Below are positions 1 to 12,302 of a DNA stretch of 64,000 bases, one piece after another (the stretch's first letter is position 1; each line of letters starts with the position of its first letter). The DNA comes from Azadirachta indica. Lineage: Eukaryota > Streptophyta > Magnoliopsida > Sapindales > Meliaceae. The notes beneath the pieces are model-generated. The model saw only the letters and a list, made by a program, of their open reading frames with translations, was not told the DNA's origin and did not search any database. The stretch spans positions 10,934,913-10,998,912 of the forward strand of contig CM040450.1 in assembly GCA_022749755.1 (NCBI GenBank). Reading direction: 5' to 3'. A program made the position numbers and the translations under genes.

Positions 1-305
1 CTGTGTGAATGTTCTATGATAATTGATAAATGATTGTTCTAATATAAAGACACTTTCAAGAAAAGGGGAAATTGTCATATCTCATATTACTAGTGAGAAT
101 TATATTATATTAAATTATAAATCCTTAATCTCTTTAATCGAGAAAATATATTTTGGGTTGCAAAATTCAAAAATAAGCTCGTGATAGGTTATGTGCTCAA
201 AATAAAAAATATTTACTTAATTTTAGGTCTGGGCTATTACATTATTTTTGAGTAACAATAGGTTTTAGCATATTCAAAATTAACTTATGTTAAATTTGTA
301 CTCTT

Positions 306-1018
306 AGGGGTTGTTTATTTTTTTGACCGAAATTTAAATATAATTATTTAAATATCTAACAGTCATTTGTTTCTAACTTATATTTGAATATTTATTAAAA
401 ACTTTTGAATATAATAACTTAAAAATTTTAACTTGAATATAAATAAATAAATGTCTAAGTAATTTAATATTTTTACTTTTTAAAGATATCCCTATTTTAT
501 TAATTTATTTACTAATAAAATTAAAATTTTAATTAATTATTTTTAATATATTTCTTCTCTATTGCGGTTCCCTTCTACTTGTCTTTTCAATTTTATTTTT
601 TTTTATATTTTAATTATTGTAATAAATTTGTATATTTATCTAATTACAATTATATTACAATATGACTTATTATTTTTATTTAATTTTTGTTGATATTTTT
701 ATCATCAATTAAAAGTTATTTTTAAAAAAAAACATATATCAAACAAAGAAATAATATACATACTAATAAAATTTATTAATTTTTTACCTATTATTGTCCC
801 AAAATAATCAAAATTATTATATATATAAGTGTATTATTTTAAAAGGTATATATGTCAAAATATCAATTTTCAAACTTTTTATTTTGTTAAAACAAATAAT
901 TTAATACTTATTTTCAAATATTTTAAAATAAAAAATAAACATATCATTTAAATTCAGATTATAATTAAATTTAGCTTTCAGTTATATTTAGAGTTTAGAA
1001 ATAAAAAGCAAACGCTAT
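306..1018 (-). mobile_element. MITE-A copy 1, small non-autonomous DNA transposon
   Basis: This segment of about 710 bp is, as its reverse complement, closely similar along its whole length to 9240-9948. Shared landmarks include the 15-mer TTCTACTTGTCTTCT-like core, a GTTTATTTTTT end and an AGCGTTTG end. The two ends are imperfect inverted repeats. There is no coding capacity. The related copy at 9951-10366 ends in a GGCCTGTTTGT-like terminus next to TTA, which suggests a PIF/Harbinger (Tourist) origin; that class call is inference. Ends are placed to within about 10 bp. Confidence 0.7.
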
Positions 1019-1023
1019 CTTAG

Positions 1024-1450
1024 AATCCGTTTGATATAATTTTTTAAATAAAATTTTTTAAAGTAAACTTTTTATGTGTAAAGTTTTTATAAGTAGAGTT
1101 TTTAATAAAAATTTATTATTTGTTTGGTTGTCACAAATAACTTTTAGAAAAATATTAGTAATTACTTTAATAGACAAATTTTTAATGTTTTATTTTAAAT
1201 AAATAATATAAAATTTTTAAAATAAAATAAAGGTACTTTAAAGAATTTTACTTTTTAAAAAAATGAAAAAAATTTTACTATCAAAAACTAAAAGTTTAAG
1301 TTTGAGTTTTTTTTTGTAAAACATAAATTACCTTTTTAGTTTTTAAAAATTCTTCTTCAGTATTAACCAATCGTCATCTAAAAATTTAAAAGGTATTGTT
1401 ATTATTAAAAAAAATTTTTTGACTAATGAAAAAACTAAACCTAACGGATA
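1024..1450. mobile_element. MITE-B copy 1
   Basis: An AT-rich segment of about 430 bp bounded by ATCCGTTTGAT on the left and the inverted form CTAACGGAT on the right. Internal phrases (GAGTTTTTAATAAA, a TTTGGTTGTCACAAATAAC-like stretch, TTTTTAATGTT, AAATTTTTAAAATAAAATAAA) recur in the segments at 27640, 30003, 42848 and 46438. It lies directly beside MITE-A copy 1. No ORF. The superfamily is not determined. Confidence 0.55.
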
Positions 1451-2256
1451 ATTACTCGTATACACTAGAATATTACTGTAATAGACGTGAATTGTGGTTA
1501 TAAGGATATTTTGGTTGACAAATTGGTTTTTTTAGTTAATTATAGAAAAAAGATTATGAAGGTAGTTGTTTTCATAAATTAGACCTAAATATGGGTTATA
1601 ATAAAAATATTTCTTTTTATTTGTATTTACAAGACATAAATAAAATTTTTTGATAAATTAAGTTAATTTAACTTGTAAAACAATGTTAATATTTAAAAAT
1701 TAAAATTAAAAATAAAAATGTAATATTTGGAGGTCAGTGAGCTTTTATTTACTTAAGTAAATGGAAGTAATTAATAAAATAAAAATAGAATAAATAAACA
1801 AATTAAATTATGTTTTGGGAGAATGTCTATTGGTGCTAATATTTTATTATTTTTTATATTATTTTTAACACTTTATTATTTTTTGACCTTTTTTTTTATT
1901 TTTTCTCTCAGTTAAATTAGTTTATAAGATAATAAAATTAAAAATATTTAAAATATTAAATAGTAAAATTAAAATGTAAGAGAGTGGTAGGACGTTAAAG
2001 AAAATATAAGGAGTATAAGGAGGTAATAGAGAGTGTTAGCTGCAAAGCTGGGAACCGGGAAAACGTCAAAGAGAAGGGCGTTTTGGTCATTTTACAGTAA
2101 AGCAGTCAACGTGAAAGAAAGAACAAAAGGGAAACGGAGAAAGTCACTTGGAAAGCTCATCTCCATCTTTTCACTAACCGATGCGTAATCGGATCTCATT
2201 CTTTGTAATACTTTTCGGTTGATTTTGCAGAGGCGGGCATTTCGGGAAACCAGAAA
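1451..2256. other. Intergenic DNA and hydrolase leader region
   Basis: AT-rich to about 2030 with no ORF or repeat that I recognise. From about 2035 the composition becomes clearly less AT-rich and leads into the start codon at 2257, so this part is probably promoter and 5' untranslated sequence of the hydrolase gene. A polypyrimidine/AG acceptor-like site at 2229-2230, just before the start codon, could end a 5' UTR intron, but no donor can be assigned. Confidence 0.4.
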
Positions 2257-5234
2257 ATGGCGGGAGGGGTGAACCGGAAGATATCGGCGGCGTCAGCCAG
2301 GTCTCATACAAGGAAAGCGAAACAGAGGTCTTCGTTTAAGATTCCGTCAGGTGGATTTTCTGTTTTCTGTATAGAATTTGATCTTTAATGGTGTTGATTC
2401 TTTGTTATAACTTGGTATCGCCTTGCACGCTGAAAACTATGTCGTTTTCATCATCTGGGTCGCGATTTGTGCGCTTGTTATTGGTTGCTTTAGTACTGAG
2501 AAAACAGAGAAGAGTGAAATGAGATTAATAGCTGGGATCTTGTGCAATTTATTGTTTTGGTTTACATGAAATTTGAAGACAAAGAAACCAGAATTGAACT
2601 TTTCCTTGTTTCTACTGGTTTCTAGGTTCTCAATTTAGAGTTCAAAGCTTCAAATCCTCTTGGGACCAATTGCATATTATATTGTATCCGGAATAGTAGT
2701 TCCGGTTTGCAGCTTGGTACACGTTTCAAAGAATTTCTTAGTGGAAAATTGGAGAGGGTGTCAATTTCGTAGTTAAATGATGTAGAAACAGAATAAATTT
2801 GTAGTTGGAAGTGTTTACCAGGTGTTACTTCATAATTTAGGTGTTAGTTTAATTTATTTATGTTAGTAGTTTAAACTTTTATACCCAAGGTTTTGGGATT
2901 GTTGACATCCTCTATCAGTTTTGCTGCAGTTTTTACCTCAAATTAAATGTGATAGGCGGTACAGTTTACTGCAGTGAGTTTTATGTTATGGAGTTCACTC
3001 ATGCCTTGTGCTTCAACATATAGTTTAAAATTGCTGAAACTTTCTCCAATTCAGGGCTACTTACAGCAATACTGGCAGTCTTGTTTGTGGGGATTTCGGC
3101 GTGGGTTTATCAGGCAATTCAACCTCCTCCTCCCCAGACACCTGGGTCTCCAGGTGGGCCTTCTGTAACAGCCCCAAGAATAAAGCTTAGAGATGGAAGG
3201 CATATAGCCTACAAAGAACATGGCATCACAAAAGAATTGGCCAAGTACAAGATTATCTATGTCCATGGTTTTGATTCTTGCCGACATGATTGTGTTCTTG
3301 CCTTAACTCTATCTCCGGTACTTATTTGTTGTTTCCATTTTCCATGTCCCTTCTTGGTCCCAAAGTTTGACATGCTAAAAGGTTGGTGTCTATTGATTCT
3401 GTGATGGCTCTACCAGGAGATCATTGAAGATTTAGGGATCTATATTCTGTCTTTTGACAGACCTGGCTATGGGGAAAGTGATCCTAATCCAAAACAAACA
3501 GTGAAGAGCGATGCTTTGGATGTAGAGGAGCTAGCTGATCAACTGGGACTAGGATCTAAATTCTATCTCGTTGGCTTTTCCATGGGTGGAAGGACGATTT
3601 GGAGTTGCCTTAAGTACATTCCTCACAGGTACATCTTCTGAGCTGTATAATCAATGCAAGAAGGATTATATAAGTTTATGCATGTGTATAGTGCATGATT
3701 AGTGTTTGTGTTTCTCGTCTTCATCATTTATGGATAATATTTGTAATGCCACAGGGTAGCAGGGGCAGCAATGTTAGCTCCAGTTGTTAACTACTGGTGG
3801 CCTGGTTTCCCCGCAAACTTGTCTAAAGAAGCATACTACCAACAATTACCATGGGACCAGTGGGCATATCGTGTTATTCACTATGTACCCTGGCTTACCT
3901 ACTGGTGGAACACTCAAAAGTGGTTTCCTGTTTTTAGTTCTGTAGTTCACAGTCGTGATATTCTTTCTCGTCAGGACATCGAAGTCCTACCAAAGCAGTC
4001 TGGGAGAAAGGCTTATGTGGTATGTGTCTTTCTTTACTAAAATTTCACTGCATTATTTCTTTTTCCTTGTGGAAGATAATACCATGAAAGACAATCAAGA
4101 ACCGAGAACCTATAAACTTAGTCCTCAATCTCTCTCTTTTAGTGTTGGGGCTTTCAACTCGAAACTTTTAATCAAAATTTCCCAGCTTACCATATCTTCG
4201 CCAAAGATTCATATCTTAGTGAAACAACTTATTATGGCTATAATTTAAACTTAAGATGTCCTTTTGTGGAGTCTGGGATTCATGTATCGTTCTCAACTAG
4301 TTTTAATCAGAGGCTCAATGAAGTGTCTTGTATGTTATATTTGAATGGAATTTTGCAAGATTGTTGGTTACTTTGGACAAGAATAATACAAATTCTGGTC
4401 TGTAATGTCTCTAAAATGGTGTGTTATAATGCATTTAGCTGGAGTTTGAATCTTTTCTTTTGAAAAAGTTGCTGTCAAAAAATTCAACTAATGCTGTGTT
4501 ATTTCTGTGCGTACAAGATTAATAGTCTACAACATAAATCCTGAACCTGAAGTCTTTTGGAAGATCTTACCGCCAACTATTACAGTGGCAATTAGGAAAT
4601 TGTGAGTCACATATGTACAGTATAGAAGCAGATCCTTCATGGTATTTCTTTGTTAATTATATCTTTCTTCCAATTTAGATACATTGTTTTATTAATGTTC
4701 TTTTTTTGTCAGTTCAAATATGAATTAGTATGATCCATTTCAATGTCTTATAGCTTAATCTGTCTTTCAACAATGTCAAGAAATAGGAGGAATCAACAGA
4801 TATCAAATCTCTCTCTTTTATGTTATTTCATAGTGTCTTTTGGATCTACAGGGTGATATTTTCATTCTTCGTAATTATGATTATCAGTTTCTTTTAAAAA
4901 CAATTTTGTTATTATCTTTTATTTGTGGCGTCACCAGGAACAAGTAAGACAACAAGGAGAATATGAGTCCATACATCAGGACTTGATAGTTGGTTTTGGA
5001 ACATGGGATTTTGACCCAATGGACCTGGAAAACCCATTTCCAAAAAATGAAGCTTCTATTCATGTGTGGCATGGGGACGAAGATCTTATGGTTTCAGTTA
5101 CATTGCAGCGCTATATCTCCCAGCGACTCCCTTGGATTCATTACCATGAGCTTCAGGGTTCTGGGCATATGTTTCCACTTGCCGATGGAATGTGCGACAC
5201 CATAATAAAGACACTTTTAACTGGAGATAAGTAG
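2257..5234 (+). CDS. Alpha/beta hydrolase, membrane-anchored, five exons
   Basis: Exons 2257-2350, 3055-3317, 3417-3628, 3755-4019 and 4938-5234 join in phase through GT..AG sites to 376 residues. A basic N-terminus is followed by one hydrophobic segment (about residues 33-53, LLTAILAVLFVG...), which predicts a signal anchor, then a proline-rich linker and an alpha/beta-hydrolase fold. The oxyanion region HGFDSCRHD is followed by the nucleophile elbow GFSMGG (Ser174), the acid in HGDEDLMV (probably Asp327) and the base in GSGHMF (His355), so the triad looks complete. The family is the plant group of EMB8/At5g22460-like hydrolases; the substrate is unknown. The start is the first ATG after the GC-rich leader, and no in-frame ATG lies between it and the leader. 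Intron 4 (about 920 bp) is the largest and contains only spurious ORFs. Exon calls rest on reading frame and family similarity, not on transcripts. Confidence 0.88.
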
Positions 5235-7105
5235 CATGCCTGTACATTCAAAGCTGTACTTCAAATCTGCTTATCTATGCATTTTGTTCTTGCTTGGAGA
5301 TGGAGATTAGAAACTTTTCTTCATTATTTTAATGCGTTTGATAAATTTTGTTCTGGATATTTATGCTGTTAAAAGCTAAAAGTTACTTGAATCTTGATTA
5401 TTCTTAGTGTCTAAATCATTGGGGTTTAGTAAGCCAAAAGAGAAGGATTAAACAATTGACCGTTGATTATTCTTGCTCTCTTTACGAATACATACCAAGT
5501 CCTATGCCGATATCTGGCATATGTACATAGGTCTCCGGGATGCCTGACATCACCTTCACTGCTGTAGACTCTGCTTTATCAAAATTCCTAGGACACAATA
5601 GGCTTCTCAAAGTAATTAAAATTGACAACTTTAGAAATGGGTTTTGATCAAGTTCATCGTTGGAAGTGAGCTAGATGTTGAAGATGGTCTCCAACACTTA
5701 TGTTACTTGAGTGAATGAGTAGCAACGGTTTATTTATTGTGGCATCAAATTCAAAATATATTATAGAAATGTTGAATCATGTATGTATGTATATGTGTAT
5801 GTTGGTGGGAAGTATGATGACAGATTAGCATGCGACCTCTTAATAGTTAATACCTTCGTAGTTAGCTTGCTTCACAGCTCATCCTGCTTTGAAATAATGG
5901 TACACACGCACTCTTCTTGGGCTATGCCTGTCGGCATCATCACACCCACTTTCTGTATGTTCGATGTCTCTTTCTCTTCATCATGTGAAAGTAGTATCTC
6001 ACTGTTTTGGCTTTAAGCTTGGATGCTATAGCAAATTTACTAACGATAAATGTTTATTATCAACTAAAAGTAAGTGGTTCCTAAATATTTTATTAAAATT
6101 AAATTCCGAATATAAATATCTCAATAAGGTTACTTAATTGTAATTTGAATATATCATTATAAATTTTATTTATTGCGTACTATATAGACTTTATTTAATT
6201 ATATATGTAAAAGTATCATGTGTTAAATTGGATTTAGGCAAACGTCAATGTGATGCAAATATATATTTATTTATATTACCCAAATCTATTTAAATTTCGG
6301 ATCATTTAAATTTTAGGGGGAAAAAAAACACTATCTTAATTCCAAAGTTTATTAACTTGTTCTTTTTCTTTAAATCTCAATTATATTTGGAAATTAATCA
6401 TAAATTACATGATATTTATTAAGTGAATGGTAAAGTTTCACAATTTTTTTTTCCGTATTATCTCATTACTCATTTGAGTAATGACACAAAACTTGAAATA
6501 TGGTAATTTGAGGCAATATTTATAATATGTAGCATAACTTTTTGGACTATATATTCCAGTATTTCGCTATTTTCTCCTTGGACAAATTAGTCTCCACTCA
6601 ATTAATATCAATAAAATTTATTACACAAAAATTAAAATATTTAACACTAAATTTAAAATTTTAGTTAAAATAAACATAAAAGTTGAAATATAACACAAAA
6701 TTTAAAATATCTAATATAACTTAAAATATTTAACTCAAATTGTAAAATATTTAAGGTATTTTAACCTTGCATCACTTGTAAGGCAGTAAATACATAGTGA
6801 TTCAGAGGTAAAATTTTAATAGTATTTTTGTTGGTCAAGATCTTAAGACAGAAAATTTTATAAAAATAAAAACAATAGAAAAAGGGATAAAATTAAAAGG
6901 ACATGGGCCTTGACTTGAAGAGAAGAGTAGGCAATTTGGAGAGAATATCATAATATCCAAATAACATTTTCGTATATTCCCTGTAAAAAACTCACACCTT
7001 AATTTTAATATTATCTATTATTTAATTAAACCATGAAAATTCTTTTCCACAATCAACATACTAGACAGATCACATAACACAATCAAGGCTTCACAATCTT
7101 TCACT
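5235..7105. other. Intergenic region, hydrolase 3' flank to germin 3' flank
   Basis: The first 150 bp or so are probably hydrolase 3' UTR. The rest is convergent intergenic sequence, moderately AT-rich to about 6020 and very AT-rich after that. A 77-codon ORF at 5783-6016 has no recognisable motif. I see no gene, RNA or clear repeat. Confidence 0.5.
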
Positions 7106-7771
7106 TCACTGTTTTGGATCAAATCTTCTCCTCATTGTTCCAATCTGCTTAGGACTCAATCCAAAAGCCTTCACCAGAAGCTCCTCGTCGATTCCAGATC
7201 CAAAAATGGCAGCTGGGATTTTCTGGTTTCCAGGATTTTGGCTGTTAAAACTTCCGAATACTGTTGCAGGTTTATCATCAACATTCATCTGGAAATGCAC
7301 CAATCCTCGAGGGAAAATCATGACCTCTCCTTGCTCAATAACCCTTGCAAACACTCGGTTGCTTGAATCGACAAATCCTGAGTACACACTTCCTTGAACC
7401 ACATACGTAATTTCTGTAGCTCTTGGATGAAAATGGGGAGGATTGATCGCCCCAACTTTGAGATCAGCTCGTACGAATGACATGCCTAGTGTGTTGATCC
7501 CTGGAAACACTATTGGATTCACAGGAATTGTTGCCAAGCCTGTTTCAGTGAAGTTTCCAGCCGATTTTAAGCCAGAAAACACGAAATCATCAGTGGTTAC
7601 TTCAGAAGAATTTTTGCATGGAAGAATACTGAGATGTGCTGCTGCTGCTTTTAGTGAACCAAATTTAGGGTTTGGTATGCAAAAATCCTGAATAGGATCT
7701 GGGTCTGAAGCCATGGAGATATGGCCTTGCAGAACAAAAGCAATCAATAAAACAAGCAATTTTACAGCCAT
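7106..7771 (-). CDS. Germin-like protein (secreted cupin), intronless
   Basis: A single exon of 221 residues, the usual length for germin-like proteins. A hydrophobic signal peptide (about residues 1-21, MAVKLLVLLIAFVLQGHISMA) is followed by SDPDPIQDFC, where the first conserved cysteine sits; a second cysteine follows in ILPCKNSS. The cupin box 1 GAINPPHFHPRATE carries two histidines and the glutamate, and box 2 GLVHFQMN carries the third histidine, so all four manganese ligands are present. Two N-glycosylation sequons (NSS, NFT) fit an apoplastic glycoprotein. Family members act in the cell wall as oxalate oxidases or superoxide dismutases, or have no proven activity; which applies here cannot be read off. 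The start is the only upstream ATG and lies 50 bp downstream of a TATA box. It is convergent with the hydrolase and shares no operon-like context. Confidence 0.93.
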   Translation of the reverse strand: MAVKLLVLLIAFVLQGHISMASDPDPIQDFCIPNPKFGSLKAAAAHLSILPCKNSSEVTTDDFVFSGLKSAGNFTETGLATIPVNPIVFPGINTLGMSFVRADLKVGAINPPHFHPRATEITYVVQGSVYSGFVDSSNRVFARVIEQGEVMIFPRGLVHFQMNVDDKPATVFGSFNSQNPGNQKIPAAIFGSGIDEELLVKAFGLSPKQIGTMRRRFDPKQ

Positions 7772-7822
7772 ACTTTCTTCTTTCTACTAGAAAACCCTAA
7801 CCTCTAGAGAAAATTTAGATGG

Positions 7823-7832
7823 GTTTATATAG
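7823..7832 (-). promoter_or_regulatory. TATA box of the germin-like gene
   Basis: On the minus strand the sequence reads CTATATAAAC, an optimal plant TATA element, about 52 bp upstream of the start codon. That leaves a short 5' UTR of 20-25 nt if transcription starts about 30 bp downstream. Confidence 0.7.
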
Positions 7833-9239
7833 AACAAAATTATACAGTACTGTAAAATTACAAGTAGCTACGCTCCTTTCATTATGATAATACAAAAAGT
7901 CACAAAAAATCTATTACAGAATCAAAGGCATGTATTATGCAAATGTGTAAGCCATTTTCATCAACTGTAGGGCCTTGCTAAATATAATTATCAATAATTA
8001 GGGTTTAATAATTAAACTTTTTTGTTGTTTCATCTAATTTGATTCCTACAATGGGAGATAATTATTAATAATTAGGGTTTAATGTTGTGGATAGCTAGGA
8101 ATCGGCGTGCACCAAATATTGAATTACATGTGGATGAAAAAACAATATTTAGTGCTATGAATATAAGTCTACTGTTTATAGTGTAAGTATGGGCGATTTG
8201 GTGAATTTAGTCTTTGCTTGGGAGTGAAGGGAAAAGGCAGGTTTGAATGATGATTATATCTCTACAGATTGGTGATGTGATGATTGTGATTTTGTATTTA
8301 ATTGAGAGTATAGGATGAGTGGGAGTCATACTCAAAAAGAGAGAAGAGGAAAAAGAAAGATAATATATAGTTCTTAGTTTAGGAAGTTATATATACAAGT
8401 ACATTTTAATTGAATTAAAAATGTTTTCTTGACAAGGGTTTAGCTCAATTTATTTTGTTAATAAATTTTTATCCTATTAAAAAGATTCTTGGATAAAATT
8501 AAGAAGTTTATTGCCATATTATTGTTAATCTAATGAATTCTAATCACATACATATTTATTTTAAAATTCACTTATTATAAGAGTGATAATTATAATGAGA
8601 GATAAAATTTAAAACACATGACATATTTTTATTAAATAATTATATTGAAATCCTTCTACTTAAGTTTTTATTATAATGTTAGAATTTTATAATTAAAATT
8701 TATTTTTTTAATTGTACATTATATCTTATTAATAGTTAATGGGTACAAAATTTTGATATTAAATTAAGAGGAAATACTTAATCTTTTATAAATATTTGTT
8801 CATTCTTTGAAAAATCAATGTTCATGAGTAATAATATTTTTATATTTTTTGAAACTAGTTTAAAACTTTAAGCTAAAACTTTTATTGATTTTATTGTAAA
8901 CAGAATTCAACCCTAAATCTTTTATAACAGCCCAAAAAATAAAGCTTCCAATATTTCTTATGAAACATATATAATGCATGTTTTTTTAAAAATGTTGTAA
9001 CAGCATTTTATTTTCTTTAATTTGTTTTCTATTAAATATAATTTGGTCGACTTTTTTTTTATTTTCTTTCCTTTGTCCTTTTAAAATAGATTAGATAACC
9101 GTTTTGGATTCATACAACTTTTGCTTTTACTCAAGTAGGAATTATTATACAATGCAATAATATTTAGAAATAGTTTGCCTATATTTCTTCGTCGATTATT
9201 TCTAAGAGAGTCATATTTGTTATCGGGCATTTTTTTTTT
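7833..9239. other. Intergenic region upstream of the germin-like gene
   Basis: AT-rich divergent spacer with germin promoter sequence at its left end. There is a short direct repeat of the phrase AATAATTAGGGTTTAAT at about 7993 and 8069. Nothing coding; no further element recognised. Confidence 0.4.
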
Positions 9240-9948
9240 CAAGTTAGGTAACATTTTTTTTTTACTGAATTCTAAATATGACAGAAATTTGAATTTAAAT
9301 GAAATCTAAATTTAAATGATATGTTTATTTTTTATTTTAAAATATATGCAAATAAGTATTAAGTTGTTAGTTTTAACAAAATAAAAAATTTGAAAATTAA
9401 TATTTTAACATATATACCCTTTTAAAAAATATACTTAAATGTGTAATAAATTTGATTATATTAATACAATAATAGATAAAAAAATTAATTAATTATATTA
9501 GTATATACATTATTTATTTGTTTGATATATATTTTTTAAAAAAATAATTTCTAATTGACGATGTAAAAATCAATAAAAATTAAATAAAAATAATAGTCAT
9601 ATTATAATATAATTGTAATTATATAAATATACAAATTTATTATAATAATTAAAATATAAAATAAGTAGCATTTAGAAGACAAGTAGAAGAAACCTATAAT
9701 AAAGAAAAGATACGTCAAAAATAGTTAATTAGGGTTTTAATTTTGTTAGTAAATAAATTATAAAATAGAGATATTTTTTGAAAAATAAAAATATTTAATT
9801 ATTCAGATATTTGTTCATTTATATTTAAGTCAAAAATTTTAACTTATTTACATTCAAATATTTTTAACAAATATTTAAACAGAAATAAATTCTTGTACAT
9901 CTGAATAATTATATTCAGACTTCAAATAGAAAAAATAAACAATCCCTT
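9240..9948 (+). mobile_element. MITE-A copy 2
   Basis: Collinear with the reverse complement of 306-1018 over about 700 bp with only small indels, so the same element sits in the opposite orientation about 9 kb away. It has no ORF. It abuts a shorter relative (9951-10366) in the same orientation with only the TTA of CCCTTAATTAGCG between them, which fits insertion of one element beside another at a TTA/TAA target. Confidence 0.7.
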
Positions 9949-9950
9949 AA

Positions 9951-10366
9951 TTAGCGTTTATCTTTTTGTCAAAAATCTAAATATGATTAAAATTTGAATT
10001 TGATTAAAATTTAAATCTAATTGATATATTTGTTTTTTTATTTTAAATGTTTCAATATAAATGTTAAATTATTTATTTGTTAAACATAAAAAATTGAAAT
10101 GATATGTTAACATAAATGTTCTAAAAAGTCTTAAACTAATGTGTTAATTTATTAACATACACAAATATTAAATAATAAATTAAAGGTATTATTAATAAAT
10201 AAAATATTTAAAATATTTAGACATTTATTCATTTAAATTTAAGTTAAAATTTTTAATTTAATTGTATTCGAATATTTTTAACAAATATTCGATATAAATT
10301 AAAAAATAAGACTTTAAATATCTTAAAAATTATATTAAAACTTTGGCTAAAAAGACAAACAGGCCC
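9951..10366 (+). mobile_element. MITE-A copy 3, short form
   Basis: Starts with the AGCGTTTATCTTTTTG terminus, shares the TTTAAATCTAATTGATATATTTGTTTTTTT and GTTAACATAAATGTTC-type blocks of MITE-A, lacks its central part, and ends in AAAAAGACAAACAGGCCC followed by TTA. It is an internally deleted relative of about 415 bp. The GGCCTGTTTGT-like end with a TTA flank is typical of PIF/Harbinger MITEs. Confidence 0.6.
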
Positions 10367-11404
10367 TTAATCTCAAAAATACCATTTTAGGATAGGATAA
10401 TTTTAATCAGCACCCATTTTTATTTCAGTAAAGAAAATTTAAGCTATTCGATATATAGTAACTCAACTTTAGGTATTTAAAAGCAAGTTTTTAAAGTCAC
10501 AATGTTATCCTTATTTATTGATTAAGTAAATATGTTGAATATGTCTAGATTTAATACTAATCTAAATTTTTAGATTTATAAATATGTGTGATAGATAATT
10601 AATAAACGATAATCTAAAAAGAAAATAAATTTTAATCATGTAAGCTTTTTATTTTAATTTGAATAATTATACAATTTTTTTAAAAATATTACATTATTAC
10701 ATATATAATTTAACGATATTATAATAATTTATCAAAATTATAGTTAAACATTTAATGATAATTAAGATAAATGCAACTATGATATTATTTACAGAAGTCT
10801 ACCCTTAATTTGAGCAAAACCTGTCCCCATTTAGAGAAAATCTAATCAAACATTATTGTGGAGACTTAAAACATAACAATTTTATTATACTATATTTAAT
10901 AAACAATCTATCTTAATATTATTGTAATTACTCAAATCCCTTATCTTTTGAAAAGAGAAACACTTATCAACGCAGCACTAGTAAATGACTTAGTAATCAT
11001 ACAAATTTAAATCCACATTGAGTAATGATTCTCCCAAAAGTCAAATCCGTAAATTCAGCATAAAAAGCCGAAGGACGACCCTAAAAACCGCAAAAAACTA
11101 GTGTGGAAAATAATTAAAAATATTAAATTTTAAAATATAAAATTGGTTTCTAAAAATTTCCCATATTAAGGCTTCCAGCCCAACAGGCCCATTTGAACAG
11201 AACCGGGCCTACGTCACTATAACACTAAAGAAGCAATACGCTTTGCCGAATAAGTTTTCATCAAATCTTTCGTCAGCCCATTACTTGAAGGCACATGAAG
11301 ACAATTTTTTTTTTAAGAACAGATATCTCCGAACGGCATAGGCTAAATTTAATTAATTTTTAATTTTTTAATAATATTAATAAATTATTATATTTATGTG
11401 TAAT
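10367..11404. other. Intergenic DNA
   Basis: AT-rich, without ORFs. Around 11160-11290 it carries plant promoter-like words (GGCCCATT, GGGCCT) on a slightly higher-GC background, but no gene follows on either strand within the window, so they remain unassigned. Confidence 0.35.
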
Positions 11405-11690
11405 ATTAAAAATTGAAACAAAACTCTCCTAATAAGGGCAAAATCGCAAATAACGTTTTTGTACAAAGCAAAGAGCACGGGCAAGCCAACACCGTGCACG
11501 TACGTAGCATTACGTACATCTTCGCAGACAATCCCACGTTCCATCCGCCACTATTTATGTGCCACGTGGACCCTTCTGTGCTCTTTGCATCGATAATACG
11601 GCACCGCATTATGGCAATCACAAAATCTTTTTCTTTGTTCAGATGAAGCCGCGGCCTTTCCGTCTCCAATGGGCATTGAATTAAAGATTT
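11405..11690. other. Less AT-rich island with a G-box, unassigned
   Basis: About 285 bp stand out from the AT-rich surroundings by their higher GC. They contain a perfect G-box core (CACGTG at 11563-11568, in GCCACGTGGAC), the words CACGTACGTAG and TTACGTAC, and a CCCACGTT. ORFs of 77 and 101 codons on opposite strands cover it but have no recognisable protein features. It may be a distal regulatory block or a gene or transposon remnant. Confidence 0.35.
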
Positions 11691-12302
11691 AGGGTCGTTT
11701 GGCCTTATCATAAAATATTTTTCAAAATTAAAATTTTATGTTGTATTTGTAAAAAATAAAAAAATTTATAAATGCGTTTTTGTCGAAATATTCTTCAAAA
11801 ACTATAATTTTAGTTACAAAAAATATTATATATCAGTTAATAATTTAAATTAATTTACTAACTGTGTTTATTAAAAAATTAAATTTTGTTGTTTTATTTC
11901 TCAATTTTTTTTTATTTTTTAAAATTGATCTTAATTTAACATTTGTTAAATAACGTCATTCATAACTATTGGTCTATTATTTATACATGGGTCACCAACT
12001 TTTCATAATATGAATCGTTAACTTAATATGAAAATAACACGAAATTATGAGATATAAGATTAGTTAAAAAATGACGTGATTTTTAAATAACTAACACAAT
12101 TAAATTTTAATAATCATGATCGGCAACTATTTAGAGTTATGAATATGTGAATTTATTTATGACTCAATTAACCATTCGAATAATTATATCGTATTAACTC
12201 ATATGTGATTTAATATCTTCGTTTTATATTTTTCATATTTAAAAAAAAATTAGTTATTTTATTATATTTTTAAAAATATTTAATAATATTTAAAATAAAA
12301 TA

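Noticed and set aside
5783..6016. 77-codon ORF behind the hydrolase gene
   Set aside because: No conserved motif, odd composition and no splice partner; probably chance in moderately AT-rich DNA.
7206..7691. Plus-strand ORFs of 63 and 82 codons
   Set aside because: Antisense shadows of the germin-like coding sequence.
11406..11711. Overlapping ORFs of 101 (-) and 77 (+) codons in the GC-richer island
   Set aside because: Opposite-strand shadows without family features; the island is better described as possible regulatory DNA.
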